A stretch of 64,000 nucleotides of DNA. Source: Methylophilaceae bacterium LSUCC0717 (GTDB lineage Bacteria; Pseudomonadota; Gammaproteobacteria; Burkholderiales; Methylophilaceae). Position 1 is the stretch's first letter. Each line of letters begins with the position of its first letter. Location: the NCBI GenBank assembly GCA_024919195.1, contig CP103436.1, forward strand, positions 1,116,001 to 1,180,000. Reading direction: 5' to 3'. Positions 56,273 to 64,000 of this stretch are shown here, piece by piece. The notes beneath the pieces were generated by a model. It was not told the DNA's origin. It searched no databases and was given only the letters and a program-made list of their open reading frames with translations. A program made the translations under genes and the position numbers.

Positions 56273-56790
56273 AAATTATGTTTTAAACTTTTTATTATCA
56301 TCCATTTCGGTTTTTTTAAACTTAATTGTAAGCTTTTTGGAAGATTTTTTTGATCAATCTCCCAGGTTATTGTGAGTTCTTTATTTTTCGAATCATTAAT
56401 TTTTTCTAAAGTTAAGTATCGAGGCTTGTTGATATAACTTACTAGCTCATTGAGTTCTGCAAATGAAAAGTTTTCATTCTCTTCAAAAAAGTAGAATTTT
56501 TTTATTAAAGGATGGTATTCAATTCGAAAATTTTTAATTCTTTTGAAGACAACATTATCAAAGAAATATTTATTTTCTCTTTTTACAGTGATTGTTTCTA
56601 AAATATGAATAGATATACCTTTGTCTATAATTTTTTTTAAATCATTATCTAACTCGTAATCTAAAACAAATTTAATTTTGGTCGAATCTAAATTTTGTTC
56701 ATCAATAACAATGTCTGCATAAGATATATTTAAAAAAAATATCCAAGTAAGACTAATTTTTACAAAAGATTTTAAAAAATAAACCATCAT
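56269..56790 (-). CDS. DUF4390 exported protein
   Basis: A 173-residue protein of the DUF4390 family, function unknown, found between rsmB and ntrY in many betaproteobacteria. The start at 56790 (or the next ATG, 56787) gives a signal peptide (KSFVKISLTWIFFLNISYA) and overlaps the rsmB end by 38 bases; the longer reading frame adds residues in front of the signal. ITVKRENKYFFDNVVFKRIKNF near 62-83 with the IEYHPLIKKFYF block is characteristic. It may work with the NtrYX sensor at the periplasmic side, but only position suggests this. Confidence 0.8.
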   Translation of the reverse strand: MMVYFLKSFVKISLTWIFFLNISYADIVIDEQNLDSTKIKFVLDYELDNDLKKIIDKGISIHILETITVKRENKYFFDNVVFKRIKNFRIEYHPLIKKFYFFEENENFSFAELNELVSYINKPRYLTLEKINDSKNKELTITWEIDQKNLPKSLQLSLKKPKWMIIKSLKHNL

Positions 56791-57991
56791 GAAATTTATT
56801 GGGAATGAGTTGTGTATTTTGATATTTAAAACCATTTGGAATTTTCAGATCTTGACTTGCAGCATCCTTATTTTTTGATAGAAATTTCATTACAACATTT
56901 TCATTCTCATGTTTAAAAATAGAACAAGTTACATAAAGTAATTTTCCGCCACTTTTTAAAATTTTCCAGCCATCTTCAAGCAACTGAAGTTGTTGATTGC
57001 TAAATTTTTCAATATCTTGTTGTTTACGCATTAATTTTATATCAATATTTCTTCTGACTACCCCCGACCCTGAGCATGGAGCATCAATCAATATCCGATC
57101 ATATCGTTTATTGATGTCTATTTTCTCGATAATATTAGATTTTAATTGTAATCTTTTCATATTGCTTCGGATAAGATTAATTCTTTCCTTTGATATATCA
57201 TAGCAGTCTAGGTCAACATCGAATCTCTCTAGAACATGGGTGGCTTTGCCACCAGGAGCAGAGCATAAATCTAGAATATTCATACCGTTTTGTATATCAA
57301 GAAAATCACATGCTAATTGTGCAGCTGGATCTTGGACGTAAAAATGACCTCTCTCATATCCAGGCAACATAGTTATATCTTTTACATTGCTTATTTGAAT
57401 GTATTTGTCTTCCAGAGTTAATTCATAATCAATATTCGCTTGTTCTAAAAGATCTATATAGTCATTGATAGAGATTTGTCTTTGATTAATCCTAATGACT
57501 GTTGTTGCTCTAGTATTTCCAATTGCTAAGATAGCTTCATAGTCATTAGGGTACTCTTTCATAAGATCGCTAACCCACCATTGTGGATATGAATACCTTA
57601 TATACATTTCTTCTGGTGTAACAAGTTTATTTTTTTCTCTTAAATAATTTCTAAGGACAGCATTTACCAAATTATAAAAATTATTATTTATTTTTTTTGC
57701 CGCTTTGACAGCTTCATTAACAACTGTAAACTCAGCTTTTGACTGATGGTTAATTTGATAAATTGTATTCATCAGCAGGTACTTAATTAAATGATCGTTG
57801 ATGTCTTTTTTCACAAATTTTTTCAAAATATAGTCGTTAAGATAGAAATCTCTAATACCGCCATAAACAATATCTTTGATAAAATTTTTGTTATTTCCTT
57901 CTTTTAAAAAACGATTAAATAAAGTGTCAATTTTTCTACCACTGATTAACTCAGATAATATTTTTGCTGCTTGGACTAAATCCTTATACAT
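56753..57991 (-). CDS. rsmB: 16S rRNA (cytosine-967-C5)-methyltransferase RsmB
   Basis: RNA m5C methyltransferase of 412 residues. The N-terminal 130 residues form a NusB-like domain (DIVYGGIRDFYLNDYILKKFV ... VVNEAVKAAK). The SAM site is LDLCSAPGGKATHVLE near 241-256. Catalytic cysteines lie in IDAPCSGSGVVRRNIDIKL and in VTCSIFKHENENVV. The position after fmt, with an 8-base overlap, is that of the canonical rsmB, which favours this copy over the paralogue at 31711-32973. Confidence 0.93.
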   Translation of the reverse strand: MYKDLVQAAKILSELISGRKIDTLFNRFLKEGNNKNFIKDIVYGGIRDFYLNDYILKKFVKKDINDHLIKYLLMNTIYQINHQSKAEFTVVNEAVKAAKKINNNFYNLVNAVLRNYLREKNKLVTPEEMYIRYSYPQWWVSDLMKEYPNDYEAILAIGNTRATTVIRINQRQISINDYIDLLEQANIDYELTLEDKYIQISNVKDITMLPGYERGHFYVQDPAAQLACDFLDIQNGMNILDLCSAPGGKATHVLERFDVDLDCYDISKERINLIRSNMKRLQLKSNIIEKIDINKRYDRILIDAPCSGSGVVRRNIDIKLMRKQQDIEKFSNQQLQLLEDGWKILKSGGKLLYVTCSIFKHENENVVMKFLSKNKDAASQDLKIPNGFKYQNTQLIPNKFHDGLFFKIFCKN

Positions 57992-58919
57992 TAGAGAAAT
58001 TTTCAGCTGGTTTTAATTGATAATTTTTAATAAAATCCTTACCAGTTAATATTTGCCCCCCACTGATCTGAATAGAGTTTATCTTGATATAAAAGTCACC
58101 TGTAGCAACTAATAAATCTTCTAACAAATTAATGCTTCCTGGCTGATTTTCAATTGATGAAATATTGGTTAATTCAGCATGAAAAATTTTTACCTCTCTC
58201 TGCCTGAAAGAGATTCTTGATACTGGAAATGGGTTTAGGGCCATGACTTTATTTACAATATTTTCTGCCTTATTTTCTAAATTCAAATAAGCCTCAGTTT
58301 TGCTTATTTTTTTAGCATAAGTCACTTCTTCCTCAACTTGTATTGTTGATTCTATGGGTAAGCCTAATTGAATATTATTTAGATGCTGCATCATTAAATC
58401 AGCACCATCGTTTGCAAGAATTTCAAAATAATCTCCAGATGTTTTATTGGGATCTCTATCAAAACTTTTTATTAAGAATATATTTCCGGCATCCAGTTTT
58501 TCAACGACCTCCATAATGGTTACACCAATCTGGTTGTCTCCATGCATTATTGCCCTTTGGATTGGGGCGGCTCCCCTCCATTTTGGGAGAATAGATGCAT
58601 GAATGTTATAAGCTTTCCTAGGAAATATATCAATAAAATAATTAGGCAGGATAATTCCATAGGCCGCGACAATTAATACATCCGGACTTAACTCTTCAAT
58701 GGACTTGGTAAATTCCTCATCAATCTTTTCGGGTTGGAAATATAATAATTGATTATCTTTTGCATATTTTTTGATGGGACTCTCTTTTGTTTTCATCCCC
58801 CTCCCTGCTGGTCGATCAGGTTGAGTCAATACAGCAATAATTTCCATATCTGAATCATTTATTTTTTTTAGGCATGGAAGTGCGAACTCTGGAGTGCCTG
58901 CGTATACTATTTTTAACAT
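57984..58919 (-). CDS. fmt: Methionyl-tRNA formyltransferase
   Basis: Formylates initiator methionyl-tRNA using 10-formyltetrahydrofolate. The 311-residue protein has the catalytic block NIHASILPKWRGAAPIQRAI near 107-126, with the DAGNIF segment after IGVTIMEVVEKL. The opening IVYAGTPEFALPCL is typical. The C-terminal domain that binds tRNA is present but diverged. It is coupled to def by a TAATG overlap, which pairs formylation with deformylation. Confidence 0.96.
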   Translation of the reverse strand: MLKIVYAGTPEFALPCLKKINDSDMEIIAVLTQPDRPAGRGMKTKESPIKKYAKDNQLLYFQPEKIDEEFTKSIEELSPDVLIVAAYGIILPNYFIDIFPRKAYNIHASILPKWRGAAPIQRAIMHGDNQIGVTIMEVVEKLDAGNIFLIKSFDRDPNKTSGDYFEILANDGADLMMQHLNNIQLGLPIESTIQVEEEVTYAKKISKTEAYLNLENKAENIVNKVMALNPFPVSRISFRQREVKIFHAELTNISSIENQPGSINLLEDLLVATGDFYIKINSIQISGGQILTGKDFIKNYQLKPAENFSNV

Positions 58920-59419
58920 TAACCAGCTCTACTTAATTTACTTATTTTTTTCTTTATTCTTTGCTGCTTTAATTGAGATAAATATTCGACAAAGACTTTA
59001 CCAACGAGATGGTCCATCTCGTGTTGTATACATACTGACAATAAGCCATCAGCTTCCAGTGTTTTTAAATTTCCTTTCAGGTCTTGATAACTAATTATAA
59101 TATTTTCATACCGTTTTACTGTCTCAAAAAAACCTGGAACTGATAAACATCCTTCATCATATTCTTGCTGCCCATCAAATTTTATTAACTTGGGATTAAT
59201 TAATACTAATAAATCTCTTTTATCATCACTAATATCAATCACAATAATTCTTTGATGAACATCAACCTGTGTCGCTGCTAAGCCAATCCCTTTAGATTCA
59301 TACATGGTTTCAGCCATATCTTTGACTAGTTTTTCTGTTGATTCGTCAAAAACTTCTACAATCTCAGCTATTTTATGAAGCCTTGGATCAGGGTATTTTA
59401 AGATTTTTAATAAAGCCAT
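58919..59419 (-). CDS. def: Peptide deformylase
   Basis: Metalloenzyme of 166 residues that removes formyl groups from new proteins. The three family motifs are intact: GIGLAATQVDVHQRIIV near 44-60, EGCLSVPG near 88-95 with the metal-binding cysteine, and QHEMDHLVGKVFVEYL near 131-146 with both metal histidines. It is the first gene of the def-fmt-rsmB-DUF4390-ntrY-ntrX run and diverges from smg across 150 bases. Confidence 0.97.
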   Translation of the reverse strand: MALLKILKYPDPRLHKIAEIVEVFDESTEKLVKDMAETMYESKGIGLAATQVDVHQRIIVIDISDDKRDLLVLINPKLIKFDGQQEYDEGCLSVPGFFETVKRYENIIISYQDLKGNLKTLEADGLLSVCIQHEMDHLVGKVFVEYLSQLKQQRIKKKISKLSRAG

Positions 59420-59569
59420 ATTTTTACTTGCATTTTATTCTTAATACTGTAAATTTAAAGTTAGTGAATAGTTTTATATCTTATAAGTTTTATTTTCAAT
59501 ATTATACTCTCTTAGAGACCCACTTTTTTTCACTCTTTAATTCAAATAATTTTTATTTAGGAGAAAGAT

Positions 59570-60034
59570 ATGTTTGATTTATTAGTCTACGTATTTGAAA
59601 ATTACCTTTCATCCCAACATAATGTTTCTGACTTATCAAAAATGACAACTGAATTAGAAGAGGCTGGATTTGAGTATAAGGAGATAGAATTTGCTATAGA
59701 TTGGTTTGCCACATTAAAAGTTTTATCAGAAAAAATAAATGATAAAAGGATTAATGAATCAGGTCTTAAATCAAGAATTTACTCCAAGAGAGAGTATGAA
59801 AAAATTAATAATGAAGGGATTGGTTTCCTGATCTTCCTTGAAAAGGCAACCATCTTATCGCCTGCGGAAAGAGAGATCATTATTGATCGAGCAATGGCTG
59901 TTGATCAAACTGACGTGAATCTTGACGAATTAAAATGGATCGTCATGATGACTTTATGGCATTTTGGTCGAGAGAACGAATACTTGTTTGTTGAAGATGC
60001 ACTCTTCAATCCAAAAAATGGTGTAGTACACTAG
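59570..60034 (+). CDS. smg: Smg family protein (DUF494)
   Basis: A 154-residue protein of the Smg family. MFDLLVYVFENYL at the start, LEEAGFEYKEIEFAIDWFATLKVL near 30-53, and ATILSPAEREIIIDRAMAVD near 100-119 are family blocks. The function is unclear. It lies next to def, but dprA and a LysM-domain gene that usually stand between them are absent, as is the usual following topA. AGGAGA is a strong ribosome site. The 3' end abuts metF with no base between. Confidence 0.93.
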   Translation: MFDLLVYVFENYLSSQHNVSDLSKMTTELEEAGFEYKEIEFAIDWFATLKVLSEKINDKRINESGLKSRIYSKREYEKINNEGIGFLIFLEKATILSPAEREIIIDRAMAVDQTDVNLDELKWIVMMTLWHFGRENEYLFVEDALFNPKNGVVH

Positions 60035-60865
60035 TTAATCAGAAATATTTTTCAATACTTTTGTAACAATCCCGCACTCATTGAGTGTATAGAAATGAAA
60101 TGAGTCTACCCCAAACTGTTGAAGGGTCTCACATAATTCAGAAATGAAATCGATACCAAATTCACGCAGAGACTCAATATCATCCCCATAGGATTCTAAT
60201 TTATATTTAAGCCATCTGGGAATCTCAGCCCCACAAGTTTGAGCAAATCTTGACAGTTGCTTGATGTTATAAATAGGCATAATTCCAGGAACGATAGGAA
60301 TACTGATATTTAACTGTTCACACTCTTCAATAAACTTAAAGTACGAGTCCACGTTAAAAAAGAATTGAGTGATTGCTGAATTTGCACCTGCATCAACCTT
60401 AGTCTTAAAGTTTTTGAGATCATCAGTAGAATTTGCTGATTCGGGATGAAATTCAGGATAGGCTGCAACGTCCAAATGGAAATAGTCGCCAGTATTCGTT
60501 CTAATAAATTCAACTAAATCACTAGCGTGATGGAAATCCCCATAACCGGCAATCCCCGATGGGTTATCTCCTCTCAACGCCACTAAACGATTGATACCTT
60601 TATTTTTATAACTTGTGATGAGGTCTAACACTTCATCTTTCGTTGAAGTGATGCATGAGATATGGGGGACTGCATTGTAACCATCATCTTTGATGGATTG
60701 AACAATACCAATTGTTTTATCTTTAGTCGAGCCGCCCGCACCAAATGTTACAGAAAAAAATTCAGGATTAAATTCTGACAGGTTCTTTAATGTTCTCTTT
60801 AATTTTTCCTCCCCTTCTTTCGTTCGAGGAGGAAAAAATTCAAAACTAAATGAGCTTGATTTCAT
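60035..60865 (-). CDS. metF: 5,10-methylenetetrahydrofolate reductase
   Basis: FAD enzyme of 276 residues that makes 5-methyltetrahydrofolate, the methyl donor for methionine synthesis. SFEFFPPRTKEGEEKL near 8-23 and SVTFGAGGSTKDKT near 38-51 are the N-terminal blocks. LVALRGDNPSG near 93 and DAGANSAITQFFFNVDSYF near 148-166 complete the barrel. The start follows the ahcY stop directly (TAAATG), so metF is probably the second gene of an operon controlled by the SAH riboswitch. Confidence 0.96.
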   Translation of the reverse strand: MKSSSFSFEFFPPRTKEGEEKLKRTLKNLSEFNPEFFSVTFGAGGSTKDKTIGIVQSIKDDGYNAVPHISCITSTKDEVLDLITSYKNKGINRLVALRGDNPSGIAGYGDFHHASDLVEFIRTNTGDYFHLDVAAYPEFHPESANSTDDLKNFKTKVDAGANSAITQFFFNVDSYFKFIEECEQLNISIPIVPGIMPIYNIKQLSRFAQTCGAEIPRWLKYKLESYGDDIESLREFGIDFISELCETLQQFGVDSFHFYTLNECGIVTKVLKNISD

Positions 60866-62284
60866 TTAGTACCTGTAATGGTCTGGTTTGAAAGGGCCGT
60901 CTACATTGACTCCAATATATTTAGCCTGCTCTTCAGTTAACTTACTCAGCTGAACATTAAGAGTTTTTAATTGCAACACAGCAACTTTCTCATCTAAATG
61001 CTTAGGTAGCGTATACACATTAACTGGATAATTTTGAGTATTTTTAAATAACTCAATTTGCGCAATTGTCTGATTGGCAAAAGAAGAACTCATCACATAA
61101 CTAGGATGTCCTGTTGCGCAACCCAAGTTAACCAATCTTCCTTTAGCTAGTAAAATTATTTTTTTACCATCTGGGAAAATAACATGGTCCACTTGAGGCT
61201 TAATTTCTTCCCAAGTGTATTGTTCTAGGCTGGCAACATCAATCTCATTATCAAAGTGGCCAATATTGCAAACAATAGCCTCATCTTTCATACGTGACAT
61301 ATGATCATGATTGATCACATTATAGTTTCCAGTCGCGGTCACAAAAATATCAGCGTGCTCAGCTGCGTAGTCCATTGTCACAACTCGATAACCTTCCATA
61401 GCCGCCTGCAAGGCACAAATCGGATCAACTTCAGTTACCCAAACCTGAGCCGATAACGCTCTTAATGCTTGTGCAGATCCTTTACCAACATCACCATAAC
61501 CTGCAACAACCGCAACTTTACCAGCGATCATGACATCGGTTGCCCTTTTAATAGCATCCACCAATGACTCACGACAACCATATAAATTATCAAATTTAGA
61601 TTTGGTCACAGCATCATTAACATTGATTGCTGGAAAAGCAAGTTCGCCATCCTTATGCATTTGATAAAGTCTATGCACGCCCGTAGTCGTTTCTTCAGTA
61701 ACTCCCTTAATATGCTTAATTCTGTCGCTGTACCAAGTTGGATGTTCAGCAAGCTTATTTTTAATTGCTTTAAATAGTGCTGTTTCTTCTTCACTATGTG
61801 GATTGTCTAAAACCGATTGATCTTGCTCTGCCTTCACTCCTAAATGGAGCAATAAAGTTGCATCTCCACCATCATCCAGGATCATATTTGAGTATTCACC
61901 GCTAGGCCATTCAAAAATTCGATGCGTGAAGTCCCAATACTCGTCTAGACTTTCCCCTTTAAAAGCAAACACAGGGGTACCATTTTTTGCAATGGCTGCC
62001 GCAGCATGATCTTGAGTTGAATAAATATTGCAGGAAGCCCATCGAACTCTTGCTCCAAGCGCCTCTAATGTTTCAATTAAAACTGCGGTTTGAATCGTCA
62101 TGTGTAATGAGCCGGTGATTAAGGCGCCCTTTAGAGGCTGGGATGTTTTGTATTCTTCACGAATGGCCATAAGACCTGGCATTTCTTTTTCAGCAATTGA
62201 TATTTCCTTGCGACCAAAATCAGCAAGATTAATATCTGCAACAACATGATCCAATTGGATGTTAGATTCTGTCACGTTATTCAT
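60866..62284 (-). CDS. ahcY: S-adenosylhomocysteine hydrolase
   Basis: NAD-dependent enzyme that splits S-adenosylhomocysteine into homocysteine and adenosine, removing the product inhibitor of methyltransferases. At 472 residues it has the expected length. The ATG at 62284 has AAAGGA upstream and gives the normal N-terminus. The frame stays open for 44 more codons upstream, but that part is the SAH riboswitch and is not protein. [21 protein letters not shown] near 62-82, [18 protein letters not shown] (NAD site), ATGNYNVI and the KPDHYRY end are all characteristic. Confidence 0.97.
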   Translation of the reverse strand: MNNVTESNIQLDHVVADINLADFGRKEISIAEKEMPGLMAIREEYKTSQPLKGALITGSLHMTIQTAVLIETLEALGARVRWASCNIYSTQDHAAAAIAKNGTPVFAFKGESLDEYWDFTHRIFEWPSGEYSNMILDDGGDATLLLHLGVKAEQDQSVLDNPHSEEETALFKAIKNKLAEHPTWYSDRIKHIKGVTEETTTGVHRLYQMHKDGELAFPAINVNDAVTKSKFDNLYGCRESLVDAIKRATDVMIAGKVAVVAGYGDVGKGSAQALRALSAQVWVTEVDPICALQAAMEGYRVVTMDYAAEHADIFVTATGNYNVINHDHMSRMKDEAIVCNIGHFDNEIDVASLEQYTWEEIKPQVDHVIFPDGKKIILLAKGRLVNLGCATGHPSYVMSSSFANQTIAQIELFKNTQNYPVNVYTLPKHLDEKVAVLQLKTLNVQLSKLTEEQAKYIGVNVDGPFKPDHYRY

Positions 62285-62329
62285 AAATTTATCCTTTAAA
62301 TTTAAAATTAATAGTGACCAGCTGGCTTC

Positions 62330-62416
62330 TTCACCTGAAGCCTTGTCTGGCAAGGTTAGGTGAACGCAGTTTAGATTGTCGAGCCTGGGAAAGAATCTCG
62401 CAGCGTTCCTCGACAA
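62330..62416 (-). promoter_or_regulatory. SAH riboswitch (ahcY leader)
   Basis: RNA element that binds S-adenosylhomocysteine and turns on its own disposal gene. On the minus strand TTGTCGAG (62416-62409) pairs with CTCGACAA (62383-62376) as an 8-pair P1 stem. GAACGC (62408-62403) pairs with GCGTTC (62367-62362) as the pseudoknot. The conserved GAGGAACGCTGCGA and CCAGGCTCG core segments are present. A long hairpin (62364-62330, TTCACCT/AGGTGAA with an inner CCTTG/CAAGG) closes the 3' side. The element lies 45 bases before the ahcY start codon. Confidence 0.9.
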
Positions 62417-62421
62417 ATGAA

Positions 62422-62450
62422 ATTATACTTGAAATTATTTAAAAAGTTAA
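62422..62450 (-). promoter_or_regulatory. Predicted sigma-70 promoter for ahcY-metF
   Basis: On the minus strand TTAACT (62450-62445) and a perfect TATAAT (62427-62422) are 17 bases apart. Transcription would start about 6-8 bases further on, at the first base of the riboswitch P1 stem, which supports both predictions. It lies in the gap after metK, so ahcY need not depend on the metK promoter. Confidence 0.7.
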
Positions 62451-62458
62451 GTTGTTGT

Positions 62459-63601
62459 TTATGTTAATTTTTTGTCCGTTTTTTCCCAAGAAAAAGTGTC
62501 TTCATCACGGCCAAAATGACCGTAGGCTGCAGTTTTTCTATAAATGGGTCTCAACAGGTCTAACATCTGAACAATGCCTTTAGGTCTTAAATCAAAATTC
62601 TCTCTTATGATTGTAACCATCTCCTCATTAGAAACTTTTCCTGTTCCAAAGGTATCGACCATAATCGAAGTGGGCTGTGCGACCCCAATCGCATAAGATA
62701 ACTGCACCAGACATCTTGATGCGAGACCATTGGCAACGATATTTTTTGCAACGTATCTTGCGGCATATGCAGCAGAGCGGTCAACTTTTGACGGATCTTT
62801 GCCTGAGAAGGCCCCTCCGCCATGGGGAGCTGCTCCTCCATAGGTATCCACAATAATCTTTCTACCTGTCAGACCGCAATCTCCTTGGGGGCCACCAATG
62901 ACAAATTTTCCAGTTGGGTTGATTAAAAATTTAGTAGCAGTTGTATCAATATCACTAGGAAGTGTTGGCTTGATAATCTCTTCAATAACCGCTGCATGAA
63001 TATCTTTTTGTGAGATATCAGGATCGTGTTGCGTTGATAACACAATTGTATCTATCGCCACGGGCGTATTATTCTGATATTTTAAGGTTACTTGCGATTT
63101 TGCATCCGGCCTTAACCACGATAGCTTTCCTGACTTTCTCAACTCTGACTGCTTTTTGACTAGTTGATGAGATAACCAAATTGGCAGTGGCATTAAAGAT
63201 GCCGTTTCATCACAAGCATAACCGAACATCAACCCCTGATCTCCAGCTCCTTGATCCAAGGGATCGTCATTTGCTTGGTCTACCCCTTGAGCAATATCCG
63301 GTGACTGTTCATCATAGGCTACCAGAACAGAGCAGCCGTTGTAGTCAATTCCTTTTTCAGGATGATCGTATCCAATATCTTTAATGACTTCCCTAGCAAC
63401 CTTGATATAATCAACGCGCGCCTTGGTAGTTACTTCACCAGCTAACAACACTAGCCCAGTATTTGTCAAAGTCTCGGCAGCCACACGTGCCATTGGATCT
63501 TGTTCCAAAATAGCATCTAAAATCGCATCTGAAATTTGATCAGCAACCTTGTCAGGATGGCCTTCTGAAACCGATTCGGAGGTAAAAAAATAATCACTCA
63601 T
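62459..63601 (-). CDS. metK: S-adenosylmethionine synthetase
   Basis: Makes SAM from methionine and ATP. The 380-residue protein starts at the ATG at 63601 ([21 protein letters not shown]); a TTG five codons upstream is open but not needed. [12 protein letters not shown] near 117-128, the [21 protein letters not shown] block near 253-273, and [23 protein letters not shown] hold the metal and phosphate ligands. With ahcY and metF it forms a methyl-cycle block. It diverges from the acyltransferase gene across about 73 bases. Confidence 0.97.
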   Translation of the reverse strand: MSDYFFTSESVSEGHPDKVADQISDAILDAILEQDPMARVAAETLTNTGLVLLAGEVTTKARVDYIKVAREVIKDIGYDHPEKGIDYNGCSVLVAYDEQSPDIAQGVDQANDDPLDQGAGDQGLMFGYACDETASLMPLPIWLSHQLVKKQSELRKSGKLSWLRPDAKSQVTLKYQNNTPVAIDTIVLSTQHDPDISQKDIHAAVIEEIIKPTLPSDIDTTATKFLINPTGKFVIGGPQGDCGLTGRKIIVDTYGGAAPHGGGAFSGKDPSKVDRSAAYAARYVAKNIVANGLASRCLVQLSYAIGVAQPTSIMVDTFGTGKVSNEEMVTIIRENFDLRPKGIVQMLDLLRPIYRKTAAYGHFGRDEDTFSWEKTDKKLT

Positions 63602-63674
63602 AGTTATATTATTCAATCTAAATTTTTAAATATTCGCGCTAGAATAACAGAATTAAGGTTATTATTGAATAGTG

Positions 63675-64000
63675 ATGAATATAGTTTTAAAAGTCTTTTT
63701 TTCCCTTCCACTGATTGCTATTCATCTCCTCGGTTGCTTCCTAGGTCTCCTGATGTATTTATTAGATGCTAAATTTCGTGAACGGACGGTAAAGCACATC
63801 AACCAAAGTCATATCGTCTCCGGAAAAATTGCTACAAAAAATTTGATTATCTCGAATGCAATGCATATCGGGATGGCTCTAATGGAGTCATTTAGTATCT
63901 GGTTTGCATCTAACACACGAATCAAAAGATTGGTGGTAAGAACAAAAAATTGGGATCTTATTAAAAAATTAAAATCCAACAATAAAGGTATTATTTTTTT
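63675..64000 (+). CDS. Lysophospholipid/lipid A acyltransferase (LpxL/HtrB family), cut by window end
   Basis: The first 108 residues of a frame that runs off the window. A hydrophobic N-terminal segment (about 4-30) is followed by a basic stretch, FRERTVKHIN. ISNAMHIGMALMESFSIWF near 59-77 and the VVRTKNWDLIKKL segment near 87-99 match the N-terminal part of LpxL/LpxM-type enzymes. The catalytic HxxxxD/E motif would come just beyond the cut. The family adds secondary acyl chains to lipid A. Start could be the ATG at 63675 or the GTG just before it. Confidence 0.75.
   Translation, partial: MNIVLKVFFSLPLIAIHLLGCFLGLLMYLLDAKFRERTVKHINQSHIVSGKIATKNLIISNAMHIGMALMESFSIWFASNTRIKRLVVRTKNWDLIKKLKSNNKGIIF

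Noticed and set aside
56269-56835. Longer DUF4390 start at 56835
   Set aside because: It adds a polar stretch before the signal peptide; the ATG pair at 56790/56787 fits an exported protein.
59500-59516. TCTCTTAGAGA palindrome between def and smg
   Set aside because: An 11-base inverted repeat with a one-base centre is too short to call an operator, and no second copy was seen nearby.
1-64000. tRNA, rRNA, CRISPR arrays, prophage or toxin-antitoxin modules
   Set aside because: Gaps are too short for most RNA genes, and reading the larger gaps gave no cloverleaf, direct-repeat array or small toxin-antitoxin pair.

Overview
The window is a compact, AT-rich stretch of core chromosome, probably from a streamlined betaproteobacterium. 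Several blocks have gene orders I know from betaproteobacteria: yihA/cytochrome c4/resB/ccsA, rsmB-DUF4390-ntrY-ntrX, purM with DUF3108 and an RsmB-like gene, and kdsD-lptCAB-rpoN-hpf-rapZ-EIIA-ptsH-ptsI. Small gaps, many start/stop overlaps and missing members of normally fixed clusters point to a reduced free-living genome, such as the Methylophilaceae/OM43 lineage. That lineage is an inference; no marker gene in the window proves it. No rRNA, tRNA, CRISPR array, insertion sequence, prophage or integrase was seen, and no gap between genes exceeds 300 bases.

Layout. 1-9.5 kb (minus): mlaFEDCB for phospholipid trafficking, a YadGH-type ABC exporter, ibaG and grxD (Fe-S partners), murA, then hisG-hisD-hisC. 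9.5-13.2 kb (minus): system II cytochrome c maturation (ccsA, resB) and a dihaem cytochrome c4. 13.2-21.5 kb: yihA, trmB, a MidA-like methyltransferase, a pteridine-reductase-like SDR, ttcA, topA, a PBP7-like peptidase, gcvH and holC. 21.5-30.5 kb: pepA diverging from lptF-lptG, an RDD protein with an unknown small membrane protein, ampD, and an RND efflux pair. 30.5-42.5 kb: a dicarboxylate symporter, an RsmB paralogue, DUF3108, purM, hda, ahpF/ahpC, a BepA-like protease, moaC, a ThiO-like oxidase and a Kef-type antiporter. 42.6-52.9 kb (plus): one long run from kdsD through lptCAB, rpoN, hpf, rapZ and a phosphotransfer chain to prlC and xthA. 52.9-59.4 kb (minus): def-fmt-rsmB-DUF4390-ntrY-ntrX. 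59.5-64 kb: smg, then metK and an ahcY-metF operon behind an SAH riboswitch, and the start of a lipid A acyltransferase gene.

The genes serve mainly the cell envelope (LPS transport by lptFG and lptCAB, Mla lipid transport, peptidoglycan precursor and recycling enzymes) and the methyl cycle (metK, ahcY, metF). Regulation looks pared down. Sigma-54 is present, but NtrX has lost a recognisable AAA+ ATPase. The phosphotransfer chain lacks HPr kinase and EIIA-Ntr, and HPr has Asn where the regulatory Ser46 normally sits.

I did not find an obviously new multi-gene system. The best leads are the degenerate NtrX beside an intact NtrY and sigma-54, the simplified phosphotransfer relay, the SAH riboswitch with a competing hairpin, and a 92-residue membrane protein I cannot place. 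Nine convergent gene pairs meet with a 0-1 base gap or an overlap.
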